A DNA stretch of 44,200 nucleotides from Thermoanaerobaculum aquaticum (GTDB lineage Bacteria > Acidobacteriota > UBA4820). Positions 10,500 through 18,969 of this stretch are shown here, in pieces. The stretch is taken from positions 1 to 44,200 of the forward strand of contig DYJZ01000005.1 in the NCBI GenBank assembly GCA_020722885.1, given 5' to 3'. How positions within the stretch are numbered: position 1 is the first letter of the stretch; each line of letters opens with the position of its first letter. The position numbers and the translations under genes are program-made. The notes under the pieces were generated by a model. The model saw nothing but the letters and a program-made list of their open reading frames with translations, was not told where the DNA came from and did no database searches.

Positions 10500-12413
10500 T
10501 TAGAGCTCCTTTGAAACTTTTCTAAGGTGAAGAGTTTTCTCGTAAACTTTCGCCTCAATGAAAAGATCTACAAGGTCTTTATCAAGCTGTCCAGAATTTG
10601 CCTCCATTTTTAAAATGTCGAGAGTCTTTTCTATTGGGACTGCTTTTTTATATGGTCTGTCAGCGGCGGAAAGAGCATCAAAAATATCCGAAATAGCCAT
10701 CATCATCGAGGGAAGAGGAATCTGACTCCTCGTAAGTTTCCTCGGATATCCCTCACCGTTAAGTTTTTCATGGTGTGCATAAGCGATGTCCGGGACATTC
10801 TTCAGTTCTTCAGTCCAGGGGATTTTTTTAAGAAACTCAAATGTATGTGTCACATGGGATTCAATTTCAAGCCTCTCTTCTTCAGTTAAAGTACCTTTAG
10901 GTATGGAGAGAACCTTTAACTCGTCGGAGGAAAGAAGCTGCTTTTCTTCGCCTTTGGAGGTAAGGTAAGTTATTTTTGCCAGTTCTTGAAGGAATTTGAA
11001 ATCTCTTTCGGGAAGGATCGTTGGCTCATTGCACCTTCTTACTGTTTCCTCTATGTCTGACATAATCTTCTTGTATTTCTCTATCTCACTTTTAATGCTT
11101 TCGATTCTTTCCTGTTCATTTTTACCCTTCTCGAGAAGCGAAATGATTTGTTTAAGGGAATCTCTTTCTTTTGTTAGCGAAGCTATTTCAATCCTCGACA
11201 TAATCGATTCAAATTGGTGAGGATACAATTTTTTCTCTTTAACAAGGACATTTTCTCTTACTCCTATTTTTCCGAAATCGTGCAATATGGAGGCATATCT
11301 AATCTGTCTTAAGTCCCTTTCATTAAAATAGAAATCTTTTAATCTGCCCTCCTGACATTTGTTGACGGCTTCAGCAAGAGAAAGAGTCAAAATCGAAACC
11401 CTTAAGGAATGTCCGGATGTAGTTGGATCTCTTTGTTCCACAGCTGTCACAGAAGCCTCGACCATTCCTTCAAAAAGTCTTTCTATGCTTTTTATGAGCT
11501 GGTTATTTTCAATTGCAACAGCTGCAACACTTGAAAAACTTCTCATAAGTTGAACTATGCTTTCGCTGTAATCAATTACAATTTCATCAATCTTGTCTAA
11601 ACTTTCTATTTTTTTCTCAAAGTCTTTTTTTCTATTGATAAGCTGCAGAACACCAATGATCTCACCACGAGAGTTTTTCATTGGCAAAACGAGCATTGAT
11701 TTTGCTCTGTAGCCGCTTTCACTATCGAATTTTTTGTTGTGAGAGTACGGTGCCTTTTCTGGAATCCTGTAAGCGTCTTTTATTAGCAGGATTTCACCTG
11801 TTATAGCAACTTGGCCTGCTATGCTTCTGGTCGTCAAAGGCATTATTTTTTCAGCAAAATTTGTTTTTATAGAATCATTTTGCGCAAGAGCAAATCTCAG
11901 GAATGCCTTTCCTGAATCGTCATCGTTCTTATCAATCAGATATAAAGACCCTGCGTCCGACTGAGATAGAAATCTTGCCCTTTCAAGTATAAGAGCGAGG
12001 AGTCTTTGATGATCTCTCTCTGTGGTTAAAGCAATAGTAACCTCTTCGAGTGCCTTAATTATCCCTTTCTCACCCACATCGGCATAAATATCTAACGGCA
12101 CTCTTGATACTGTCATTTCCTTTTTTATCGCTTCAAGGATAATTTTTGTGTCATATTCTTTGATTGTAACAATACCTTCTCTTTTATCGTCGGCTTTGAT
12201 TATTGGTGTAATATTAGTTGGGGTGTGAAATTCTTCTTTTTCAAAAATAGCAAAATTCCTTATTTCAGGAACAGGAGATATTGTTTGTACTGAATAATAG
12301 GGTGCAAGCAAAAGTCCTGTATGTGAGCAAAGATTTTTAATAAAATCTTTTTTGCCCCATTTTGCAGGATAATGTATTGCTATAAGAGTGTCTTTTCTTT
12401 CTTCCATCATCAT
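10500..12413 (-). CDS. GAF/HD-GYP signalling phosphohydrolase with coiled-coil insertion
   Basis: 637 residues, no membrane segments. Residues about 125-300 are a GAF domain (ILERARFLSQSDAGSLYLID ... VLQLINRKKDF). Residues about 335-620 are an HD-GYP domain: H336 region (SGHSLRVS), HDFGKIG near 376, YAHHEKLNGEGYP near 546 and DIFDALSAADRPYKKA. The metal-binding and GYP residues are intact, so cyclic-di-GMP hydrolysis is the likely activity. About 120 residues of helical, coiled-coil sequence are inserted between the HD motif and the later histidines (roughly 390-510). No RBS is visible; the start lies 8 nt after a terminator hairpin. The N-terminal 120 residues are unassigned. Confidence 0.9.
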   Translation of the reverse strand: MMMEERKDTLIAIHYPAKWGKKDFIKNLCSHTGLLLAPYYSVQTISPVPEIRNFAIFEKEEFHTPTNITPIIKADDKREGIVTIKEYDTKIILEAIKKEMTVSRVPLDIYADVGEKGIIKALEEVTIALTTERDHQRLLALILERARFLSQSDAGSLYLIDKNDDDSGKAFLRFALAQNDSIKTNFAEKIMPLTTRSIAGQVAITGEILLIKDAYRIPEKAPYSHNKKFDSESGYRAKSMLVLPMKNSRGEIIGVLQLINRKKDFEKKIESLDKIDEIVIDYSESIVQLMRSFSSVAAVAIENNQLIKSIERLFEGMVEASVTAVEQRDPTTSGHSLRVSILTLSLAEAVNKCQEGRLKDFYFNERDLRQIRYASILHDFGKIGVRENVLVKEKKLYPHQFESIMSRIEIASLTKERDSLKQIISLLEKGKNEQERIESIKSEIEKYKKIMSDIEETVRRCNEPTILPERDFKFLQELAKITYLTSKGEEKQLLSSDELKVLSIPKGTLTEEERLEIESHVTHTFEFLKKIPWTEELKNVPDIAYAHHEKLNGEGYPRKLTRSQIPLPSMMMAISDIFDALSAADRPYKKAVPIEKTLDILKMEANSGQLDKDLVDLFIEAKVYEKTLHLRKVSKEL

Positions 12414-12419
12414 AGTCAG

Positions 12420-12454
12420 TAAAAAGAGGGCTTTAATTGAAAGCCCTCTTTTTA
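12420..12454 (-). terminator. Bidirectional-type intrinsic terminator between livK-like and HD-GYP genes
   Basis: Near-perfect hairpin AAAAAGAGGGCTTT-aattga-AAGCCCTCTTTTT with U runs in both directions. On the minus strand it follows the livK-like stop by about 15 nt and ends only 8 nt before the HD-GYP start codon. Confidence 0.9.
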
Positions 12455-12468
12455 CTTAAACAACCGTT

Positions 12469-13644
12469 TTATTTATTTTGTTTCTTTTCTTCTTCAGTCA
12501 ATTTTAAAAGTGATTCAGGTGCGGGTGCCGGGACAAATTTTCCACCCTCCACCTTCCATACTGCCCAGGAAGATTCTTCAGGGTCTCCCTTTTTGTCGAA
12601 CTTTAAAGAACCGAGCGGGGTCTCAAATGTTTGAGAATGCATCAATTTTGAGACAACCACAGGATCTTTGCTCTGTGCGGATTCCATTGCTTTCAGGGCA
12701 ATCATTGCCGCGCTGTATGCGAAAATTGAGTAGGGTTTGGGGTCAACACCAAATTTTGCCTTATAATTCTTGGCGAATGTTTTTCCTTCTGAGGTTCCTT
12801 CAGGGTTTGGTGTGAATGTTATGAAAGAGCCTTCAGCAATTTCTTTGCCAGCCTTTTCAATAAACTGCTGGTTATAACAGCCGTCTCCTGAAAAAAATGT
12901 TGCCGTAACACCCTCTTTTCTTAAGGCTTTAAGAAGTTCAGAACCCTGAAGGAAAAGTCCTCCAAAATAGACGATGGAGGGATCTTTCTCTTTTACTTCT
13001 TTGGCGATGGCTGTAAAATCTATTAGTGACCTGTCGAAATGCTTGAACAGGACAGATTCCTTTTTTGCAAGGGCAGAGAACTCTGAAAGGAATCTCTCAG
13101 AGAGCCCTTTCCCATAAGGACTTTCATCATACAATAGAGCCACCTTTGCATCAGGCCATGCTTTAAAAACATATTGTGCAGCGGTTTTTCCCTGATCGTC
13201 GTCTCTACCGCAGACTCTGAAAATTGTCTGATAGATTCCGTCGGTTACTGCTGGATTTGTTGAAGAGGGTGTGATCATCAGGATTCTGTTTTCAACATAT
13301 TTGTCTCTTGCGGCAAGTGTACAGGCGGATGTGTAGTGGCCTATAACTGCTGAAACTTTTTTCCTGCTAAGTTCGTTAGCAATAGCAACAGCCACTTCAG
13401 GATTTTCTTTGTCGTCTTTCGAAATAAGTTCGATTGGTTTTCCGAAAAGTCCACCTCTGGCGTTCCACTCGTCAACGCAGAGTTGAACTGCGTTCAGTAT
13501 GCTTTCGCCCTCTTTCTGATCATCACCACTTAAAGGAGCAACGACAGCAATGGTTACCTTCTTTGAACCAAAACACCCGATAAATCCTGTTAACAGAAAA
13601 ATTGTAAGGATAAGAAAAACTGAGACTAAAATCTTTTTGACCAT
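12469..13644 (-). CDS. LivK-type ABC-transporter substrate-binding lipoprotein
   Basis: 391 residues. A lipoprotein signal (MVKKILVSVFLILTIFLLTG, lipobox FIGC) is followed by the type I periplasmic binding fold of the branched-chain amino acid family: VTIAVVAPLSGDDQKEGESI, AVIGHYTSACTLAA, MITPSSTNPAVTD, FRVCGRDDDQGKTAA, ALLYDESPYGKGL. The ligand is not predictable from sequence; leucine/isoleucine/valine, other amino acids or amides are all possible. No permease or ATPase genes of this transporter are adjacent. RBS AGGAGG-type upstream of ATG. It begins 30 nt after the cyclophilin stop and probably shares its transcript. Confidence 0.93.
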   Translation of the reverse strand: MVKKILVSVFLILTIFLLTGFIGCFGSKKVTIAVVAPLSGDDQKEGESILNAVQLCVDEWNARGGLFGKPIELISKDDKENPEVAVAIANELSRKKVSAVIGHYTSACTLAARDKYVENRILMITPSSTNPAVTDGIYQTIFRVCGRDDDQGKTAAQYVFKAWPDAKVALLYDESPYGKGLSERFLSEFSALAKKESVLFKHFDRSLIDFTAIAKEVKEKDPSIVYFGGLFLQGSELLKALRKEGVTATFFSGDGCYNQQFIEKAGKEIAEGSFITFTPNPEGTSEGKTFAKNYKAKFGVDPKPYSIFAYSAAMIALKAMESAQSKDPVVVSKLMHSQTFETPLGSLKFDKKGDPEESSWAVWKVEGGKFVPAPAPESLLKLTEEEKKQNK

Positions 13645-13674
13645 TTTAACCTCCCTTCATCTTCCTCCATAGGA

Positions 13675-14364
13675 TTATTTTGATGACTGAACATTTGGTG
13701 ATTTATAATCAGCACGCTTGATTGTATATGCCTTTTTGATTGAGACGGGATTTTTAGGGCGACTGCCTTCAGGATCGGTTTGACTTTTTGGTCCAGCAGG
13801 CGCATTGACTATTTTGTCTACTACATCCATACCTTCAATAACTTTTCCAAAAGCAGTGTATTTATGGTCAAGAGATGAAGCATCTGCGACACAAATAAAA
13901 AATTGACTTGAGGCTGAGTCTGGGTCCATTGCTCTTGCCATGGATAAAATGCCTCTTGCGTGGTGAATGTCATTGAACTCTGCTTTCAAGGTAATTTCAG
14001 ATCCATCTGGACCGTAATTTCCACCTGTTCCCCATGTAGATGGGTCTCCCCCTTTGGTATTTGGGTCTCCTCCCTGAATCATAAAGCCTGGAATAACTCT
14101 GTGAAATTTTGTTCCATTGTAGAAGCCGCTTTTTGCAAGGTCAATAAAGTTTTTTACATGGTTTGGGGCTTTTTCGGGGAAAAATTCAAAAACTATCTTT
14201 CCGTAATCTGTTTCAAAAACAACTAATGTGTCCTTTAAATTTTCTGAAGTCATTTTTTTCTCCGTCTTGGTCTCTGTAGTTCCTTTTGTTGATTGATTTT
14301 TTTGCTGAGCGAAAGCAAAAATCCCGATTAAACCGACAACTAACAAAATAATGAGTTTCTTCAT
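13675..14364 (-). CDS. Exported cyclophilin-type peptidyl-prolyl isomerase
   Basis: 229 residues from the ATG at 14364, preferred over the upstream GTG because AGGAGG lies 8 nt before it. Signal peptide KKLIILLVVGLIGIFAFA, then a short Lys/Thr linker. The cyclophilin core includes VVFETDYGKIVFEFFPEKAPNHVKNF, YNGTKFHRVIPGFMIQGGDP (catalytic FHR), GTGGNYG, ILSMARAMDPDSASSQFFICV and LDHKYTAFGKVIEGMDVVDKI. It folds proteins outside the cytoplasm (periplasm or cell surface). First gene of the operon continuing into the livK-like gene. Confidence 0.95.
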   Translation of the reverse strand: MKKLIILLVVGLIGIFAFAQQKNQSTKGTTETKTEKKMTSENLKDTLVVFETDYGKIVFEFFPEKAPNHVKNFIDLAKSGFYNGTKFHRVIPGFMIQGGDPNTKGGDPSTWGTGGNYGPDGSEITLKAEFNDIHHARGILSMARAMDPDSASSQFFICVADASSLDHKYTAFGKVIEGMDVVDKIVNAPAGPKSQTDPEGSRPKNPVSIKKAYTIKRADYKSPNVQSSK

Positions 14365-14394
14365 AATTAACACCTCCTAAAATTTACAAAAGAA

Positions 14395-14400
14395 ATTATA
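14395..14400 (-). promoter_or_regulatory. Extended -10 promoter of cyclophilin operon
   Basis: Minus strand TGGTATAAT, an extended -10 element, 31 nt upstream of the ATG. The -35 is poor. The left edge of repeat R1 copy A lies about 30 nt further upstream. Confidence 0.5.
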
Positions 14401-14427
14401 CCAAAAAAATCAACATAACAAAACATC

Positions 14428-14500
14428 TTATAGAAGTCCACAACATTTGATACTTTTTGGGAAGGAAAGACAGCATGACAAATTCATCTGGAACCCATCT
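14428..14500. repeat. R1 repeat, copy A (partial)
   Basis: TAGAAGTCCACAACATTTGA and the following 45 nt match 35783-35840 and the reverse complement of 41910-41975. On the minus strand it encodes a 19-codon ORF beginning MNLSCCLSFP, similar in all three copies. It stands about 60 nt upstream of the cyclophilin gene. Confidence 0.75.
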
Positions 14501-14516
14501 ACTTTTGCACCGCTAC

Positions 14517-14640
14517 CTCAACCTCTCATTGCGAGTGCTTCTTCGCAGCCCCCACTTACGAAGCAATCTCCCTCTTCCCAAACAAAGGAAGATCACTTCG
14601 TTTGTCAATGCCTCGAAGCAACCCCCGTGATGACAATCAA
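14517..14640. repeat. R3 dispersed repeat, copy 2 (reverse orientation)
   Basis: Contains TCATTGCGAGTGCTTC, ACGAAGCAATCTCC and AAGATCACTTCG, matching the reverse complement of words at 29990-30065. It separates the R1 and R2 parts of the composite repeat here. Confidence 0.65.
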
Positions 14641-14651
14641 TTGTTATTAAA

Positions 14652-14772
14652 ACCAATTTGACATCAACAGTAGGCAAATAAACTCTGCCCGTAGGCTGGG
14701 ATACATATCCCTTCCTGGGGGAGGATAGGTATCCTAACCTGCAAATTCATAAACGACGGATATCAAATTGGT
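14652..14772. repeat. 121-bp element with terminal inverted repeats and two internal palindromes
   Basis: Ends are ACCAATTTGA (14652-14661) and TCAAATTGGT (14763-14772), a perfect 10-bp inverted repeat. Inside are two similar palindromes, GGGATAcaTATCCC (14698-14711) and AGGATAggTATCCT (about 14723-14736). No ORF. It could be a MITE-like remnant or a structured RNA. No second copy was noticed in the window. Confidence 0.55.
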
Positions 14773-14880
14773 GTCATAACTATTAAAAATGTCTTCAAAA
14801 ATGGAAGTTCAGAATGTGATTGAGGGCAATCCGTTTCATCTTGCAGGTGAAAGGTTAAGGGGTGGAAAATAAAGAAACGA

Positions 14881-14998
14881 GGTTGTGGAAGCATTTCCCG
14901 CAGCCTCTACTAATTATTCTTTCATTGATATCATTAATAAGTTTTTTTCGTTCCTTTTGCACACTCAGAAAAGTTTTATGTGTTTCTGAACTTTTGCA
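14881..14998. repeat. R2 repeat, copy A
   Basis: 118 bp aligning without gaps to 36061-36178 with about 9 mismatches (92 percent identity). Begins with the hairpin GGTTGTGG...CCGCAGCC and ends with CTTTTGCA, 50 nt upstream of the photolyase start. Together with copy A of R1 it forms the composite element. Confidence 0.85.
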
Positions 14999-15048
14999 CT
15001 CTTTCAATTATATGAAAGATTAAGGTAAAATTACTTTTAGGAGGATAT

Positions 15049-16388
15049 TTGAAAAAACTGTTAGAGGACGAAAGGGTTTTTTTAGAAACAAAATACCTTT
15101 TGAAAATAATGGGGATTGCATCCTCTATGTTATGCAAAAAAGCCAGCGTCCCTTCGATAACCCTGCTCTTAATGTTGCTGTAAAAATTGCTAACAAATTC
15201 TTATTATCAGTTAAAGTTGTTGTTTTTATTTTTAAATATCCAAATGCTAACATAAGACACTACAAATTTTTTCCTGATGGCTTGATGGATACAGCAAAAT
15301 GCCTTTTAACAAAAGGAATCTCTTTTCATCTTAAAATTGCCGAAAAATTTTCAGATATTCCAAAAGGGATCTTAATTTTCAATCCAAAAGTTGTGGTAAT
15401 GGATGAAAATCCCATACAGGAAATGGAGCAGTTGAGACAGAACCTTTCTGAAGAATTGCCGATACCTTTTATTACTGTTGATAGCGATGTGGTGGTACCT
15501 TCAAGATTGTTTGGTAAAGAATTCTATAACGCAAAAATATTTAGAGACAAATACAAACAACATCTTTCAAAATATCTCAAAACAGAAAAAGAGCTACTAC
15601 CTGAAATTAAAGCCTCTTTTAATAAAACAAATATAGTAACTCTTGAAGAAGTGGGAAGAGCAGTAAAACTAAATTACTCTGTCACACCTGTTGAAAAAAA
15701 AGGTGGATACTTTGAGGGAGAACGGGTTCTAAAGAAGTTTGTCGAGGAAAGACTGAGTAACTATGAAAATAAAAGAAATGATCCCAACGAAGAAGTTACA
15801 AGTCAACTCTCCTCGTATCTCCACTTCGGTCATATAAGCCCGATAAGGGTGGCACTTACTGTTCTTTCTGCGAAGGCTTCTATTTCCAATATTGAGTCTT
15901 TCCTTGATAAGCTCTTAATTAGAAGAGAATTGGCAATAAATTTTGTGAAACACAATAAAAACTACAAAAATTTAAAGTGTTGTGAGAATTGGGCTTTAAA
16001 TACTCTTGAAAAGCACAGAAAAGATTTCCGAAAAAATTACTCTTTAAGTGAGTTAGAAAATGGAGAAACGGAAGATCCTCTCTGGAATGCCGCACAAAAG
16101 CAGATGGTAAAGAGCGGTTTTATGCACAACTATTTAAGGATGTATTGGGCAAAACAGCTTATTTTCTGGACAAAATCTCCCGAGGAGGCTTTTGAAACAG
16201 CAGTCTATCTTAACGATAAATATCAACTTGATGGAAGAGACCCGAATGGATATAAAGGAATAGCGTGGGCTATAGGGGGCAAACACGATAGACCATTTCC
16301 TCCCGACAAGCTTGTTCTGGGACTTATCCGTCCGATGACACTAAAAGGAGCAAAAAGGAAATTTGATGTTGATAAATTTTGCCTTTAA
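15049..16388 (+). CDS. Class II CPD photolyase, apparent frameshift near N-terminus
   Basis: The track ORF starts at 15132, but the class II N-terminal block continues upstream in that frame (DCILYVMQKSQR, matching the family's YVLYWMQ-SQR) without a start codon. A start with RBS AGGAGG (TTG at 15049) lies in another frame and gives EDERVFLETKYLL, which also looks right. One added G in the GGGG run at 15111-15114 joins them. The rest is intact: RRELAINFVKHN, DPLWNAAQKQMV, MHNYLRMYWAKQ and LDGRDPNGYKG are class II hallmarks for FAD binding and repair of cyclobutane pyrimidine dimers using light. The lesion could be an assembly error. The gene ends 9 nt from convergent pstB. Confidence 0.88.
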
Positions 16389-16397
16389 AAATTAATT

Positions 16398-17162
16398 TTA
16401 TCCCGCGATTAACCCTGAAAGGTATCTTCTGGTTCTTTCGTCTTTTGGATTTGAAAAGATTTCGCTTGCTGAATTGAATTCAACAAGTTCTCCAAGGTAA
16501 ATAAATGCAACATAATCAGCAACCCTTTTTGCCTGCCGCAACATATGTGTAACAAGCACTATCGTATAATTTTCCTTAAGGTTGATAAATTGTTTTTCAA
16601 TAACTTCTGCAGATATTGGATCGAGTGCAGAAGTGGGTTCATCTCCCAGGATTATTTCCGGCTCAACCGCAAGTCCTCTTGCAAGACAGAGTCTTTGCTG
16701 TTGTCCTATAGAAAGTTTATATGCAGGTGATTTTAGTCTGTCTTTGACTTCGTCCCATAGATTAACCTTTTTCAATTCTTTTTCAACAAGAGCATCCGCC
16801 TCTTTTTTATTCATTTTTTTGTGGAGTTTTGCGCCAAAGACAACATTGTCGTAAATTGACATAGGTAAAACCTGGGGCTTCTGAAGCAATAAACCCATCT
16901 TTTTTCTTAGCTCAATGAGGTCAGTTTTTGGGTGAAGAATGTCCTCTCCATCGACAAAAAGTTTTCCTTCAATTTTGACATTCTCTTCAAGTTCTATAAT
17001 TCTATTGAAGCATTTTAGAAGAGTCGATTTTCCGCATCCGGAGGGACCTAAAATTACAGTAATTCCCTTTTCTGGTATTTCAAGATTTATTTTTTTTAAA
17101 ATCTTTTGTCCTCCGTAAGATATAGAAAGGTTTTCTATTTTAATCGGCTCTTTTGCACCCAT
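16398..17162 (-). CDS. pstB: Phosphate ABC transporter ATPase
   Basis: 254 residues. Energises phosphate import through PstCA at the membrane. Walker A GPSGCGKST, Q-loop LLLQKPQVLPMSIYDNV (the PstB-type variant), signature LSIGQQQRLCLARGLA (LSIGQ instead of LSGGQ), Walker B IILGDEPTSALDP and H-loop VTHML. Last gene of the pstSCAB operon, 8 nt after pstA. No phoU or phoBR follows in the window. Confidence 0.95.
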   Translation of the reverse strand: MGAKEPIKIENLSISYGGQKILKKINLEIPEKGITVILGPSGCGKSTLLKCFNRIIELEENVKIEGKLFVDGEDILHPKTDLIELRKKMGLLLQKPQVLPMSIYDNVVFGAKLHKKMNKKEADALVEKELKKVNLWDEVKDRLKSPAYKLSIGQQQRLCLARGLAVEPEIILGDEPTSALDPISAEVIEKQFINLKENYTIVLVTHMLRQAKRVADYVAFIYLGELVEFNSASEIFSNPKDERTRRYLSGLIAG

Positions 17163-17170
17163 TTTATCTC

Positions 17171-18025
17171 CTACTTAACGACATATTTTGAAAAAGATTT
17201 AAATGAAAGTCTTGCAAGAAGACTTATGATAAGCATTAAAATTGTGAGAACGAATGCGGCAGCAAACCCTCTTTCCTGAACCTCTTTGAAGGGGGTTGAT
17301 AGCTCAAAAAGGACACAAAGAGGGAGTGTTGCGACAGGCCTTAAAAATGAAGTGGGAAGAGAATCTGTGTAACTTGCCGTCATTAAGATTGAAGCGGCGT
17401 CTCCTATCCCTCTTCCAAAGGCAAGAAGAATTGCTGTCAAAAGACCGGGAAAAGCCTGCCTTAAGATCACTTTGTGGGATATTTCAAACCTTGTTGCCCC
17501 CAGCGAATAGGCTGTTTGCTTCATCTCAAATGGAATCATCCTTAAAGTTTCATCCATAGTTCTTGCCATTATTGGAAGGATGACAAAAGAAAGAGTTAGC
17601 GAACCTGCGAGCAGAGAAGCAGGGATTTTAAAAATCAGCATTATTCCAAAACCAAAAGCACCGTAAACTATAGAAGGAATTCCCCAGAGAATATCAAGTA
17701 GAAATCTTACGCTTCTTGAGAATTTTGATTTTGTATACCTGTAAACATTTATGTAAAAAACAATGCAGAAGGCGTAAAGAAAAGATAGTAAAGTGGCGAG
17801 TGAACCGACTGCTATACTTCCAATTATTGCATTAAAGATTCCTCCCTCTTTTCCGAGGTAATACCCTCCTTGCGGAATTGTAAAAAGCATTTTAAAACTC
17901 AAAGCTTTAAATCCCTTTATAAAGACAATTGCAACAATTGATATAAGGGCGATAGCGAGAATTGCAAATGAGACAGACATAACCAATTTAAAAAAGTTCT
18001 CTTCAATTTTCTTTCTTAAATTCAA
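17171..18025 (-). CDS. pstA: Phosphate ABC transporter permease
   Basis: 284 residues with about six membrane helices; a conserved permease EAA-like loop is seen in MIPFEMKQTAYSLGATRFEISHKVILRQAFPGLLTAI, and the second family segment is ILLAFGRGIGDAASIL. It forms the transmembrane channel together with PstC. Its start overlaps the pstC stop by 4 nt, and pstB begins 8 nt after its end. Confidence 0.95.
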   Translation of the reverse strand: MNLRKKIEENFFKLVMSVSFAILAIALISIVAIVFIKGFKALSFKMLFTIPQGGYYLGKEGGIFNAIIGSIAVGSLATLLSFLYAFCIVFYINVYRYTKSKFSRSVRFLLDILWGIPSIVYGAFGFGIMLIFKIPASLLAGSLTLSFVILPIMARTMDETLRMIPFEMKQTAYSLGATRFEISHKVILRQAFPGLLTAILLAFGRGIGDAASILMTASYTDSLPTSFLRPVATLPLCVLFELSTPFKEVQERGFAAAFVLTILMLIISLLARLSFKSFSKYVVK

Positions 18026-18966
18026 CTTTTTTCCTCCTCTATTTTAAGGAGAATAGACCAGCCGAAAAGATTCAAAGCAAGCGTCAGGATAAGGAGAATA
18101 AAGGAGGCAAGAAAAATGGCGCTTTTATAAAGAGGAATTGACATTGTCTCTCCGAAAGTGTTTGCTATTAGCGCAGGTAGGGGGTAGGCGGCGTCAAAAA
18201 GTGAAGTCGGCATTTTTGCCATCTGACATCCTGCAACCATTAGAACAGCCATAGTTTCTCCAACTGTTCTTGAAAAACTCAAAATTGTTGCTGCTACCAT
18301 TCCAGGTGCAGCCCTCTTTAAAAGGACTTTCTTTATCATTTCCCATTTTGTTGAGCCTAAAGACATTGTTGCCTGCCTTATTTCAAAAGGGATTGCCCTT
18401 AAGACCTCTTCTGTTATTGAAACCATAAGTGGTGATACCATCACCGAGAGAACCACTGAAGCTGAGAAAACATTGAATCCAGATTTGTTGTCGCTTAAAA
18501 AGGGTGTGAAGGGAAAAAGAGAGGATATAAAGGGTTGAACATAATTTCTCATAAGAGGAACTATAACCATAACTCCCCAGAAACCATAAACAACAGGAGA
18601 AACTCCTGAAAGAACATCAAAAATGAACTTTGTATTTGTAGCAACTTTTTTAGGCATATATTCGCTTATTAGTATAGCGGTGAATATACTTACAGGAAGC
18701 GAAATTAAAAGAGCAAAAAAAGTTGTGTAAATTGATCCCCAGATAAAAGTCAAAAGGCCAAACTTTTCATCGTGAGGAAGCCACTTTTTTTCTAAAATAA
18801 CTCCCAAAAAATCTTTTTTTAAAAGAGGAAATGAGCTCCCCAAAAGCATAAAACAGATAAGAATGAAAAGACAGAAAACAGAAAGGGACATAAGAAAAGA
18901 GAATTTTCTGACTGTTCTGTTAACTCTTCTTCTCTTTCTAAGTCTGAGATAAAAAGAATCATCCAT
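18022..18966 (-). CDS. pstC: Phosphate ABC transporter permease
   Basis: 314 residues, six or seven membrane helices after a basic N-terminus (LRLRKRRRVNRTVRKF). Permease loop AIPFEIRQATMSLGSTKWEMIKKVLLKRAAPGMVAATILSFSRTVGETMAVLMVAG is the PstC signature. Starts 3 nt after the pstS stop and overlaps pstA by 4 nt. Confidence 0.95.
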   Translation of the reverse strand: MDDSFYLRLRKRRRVNRTVRKFSFLMSLSVFCLFILICFMLLGSSFPLLKKDFLGVILEKKWLPHDEKFGLLTFIWGSIYTTFFALLISLPVSIFTAILISEYMPKKVATNTKFIFDVLSGVSPVVYGFWGVMVIVPLMRNYVQPFISSLFPFTPFLSDNKSGFNVFSASVVLSVMVSPLMVSITEEVLRAIPFEIRQATMSLGSTKWEMIKKVLLKRAAPGMVAATILSFSRTVGETMAVLMVAGCQMAKMPTSLFDAAYPLPALIANTFGETMSIPLYKSAIFLASFILLILTLALNLFGWSILLKIEEEKS

Positions 18967-18969
18967 TTA

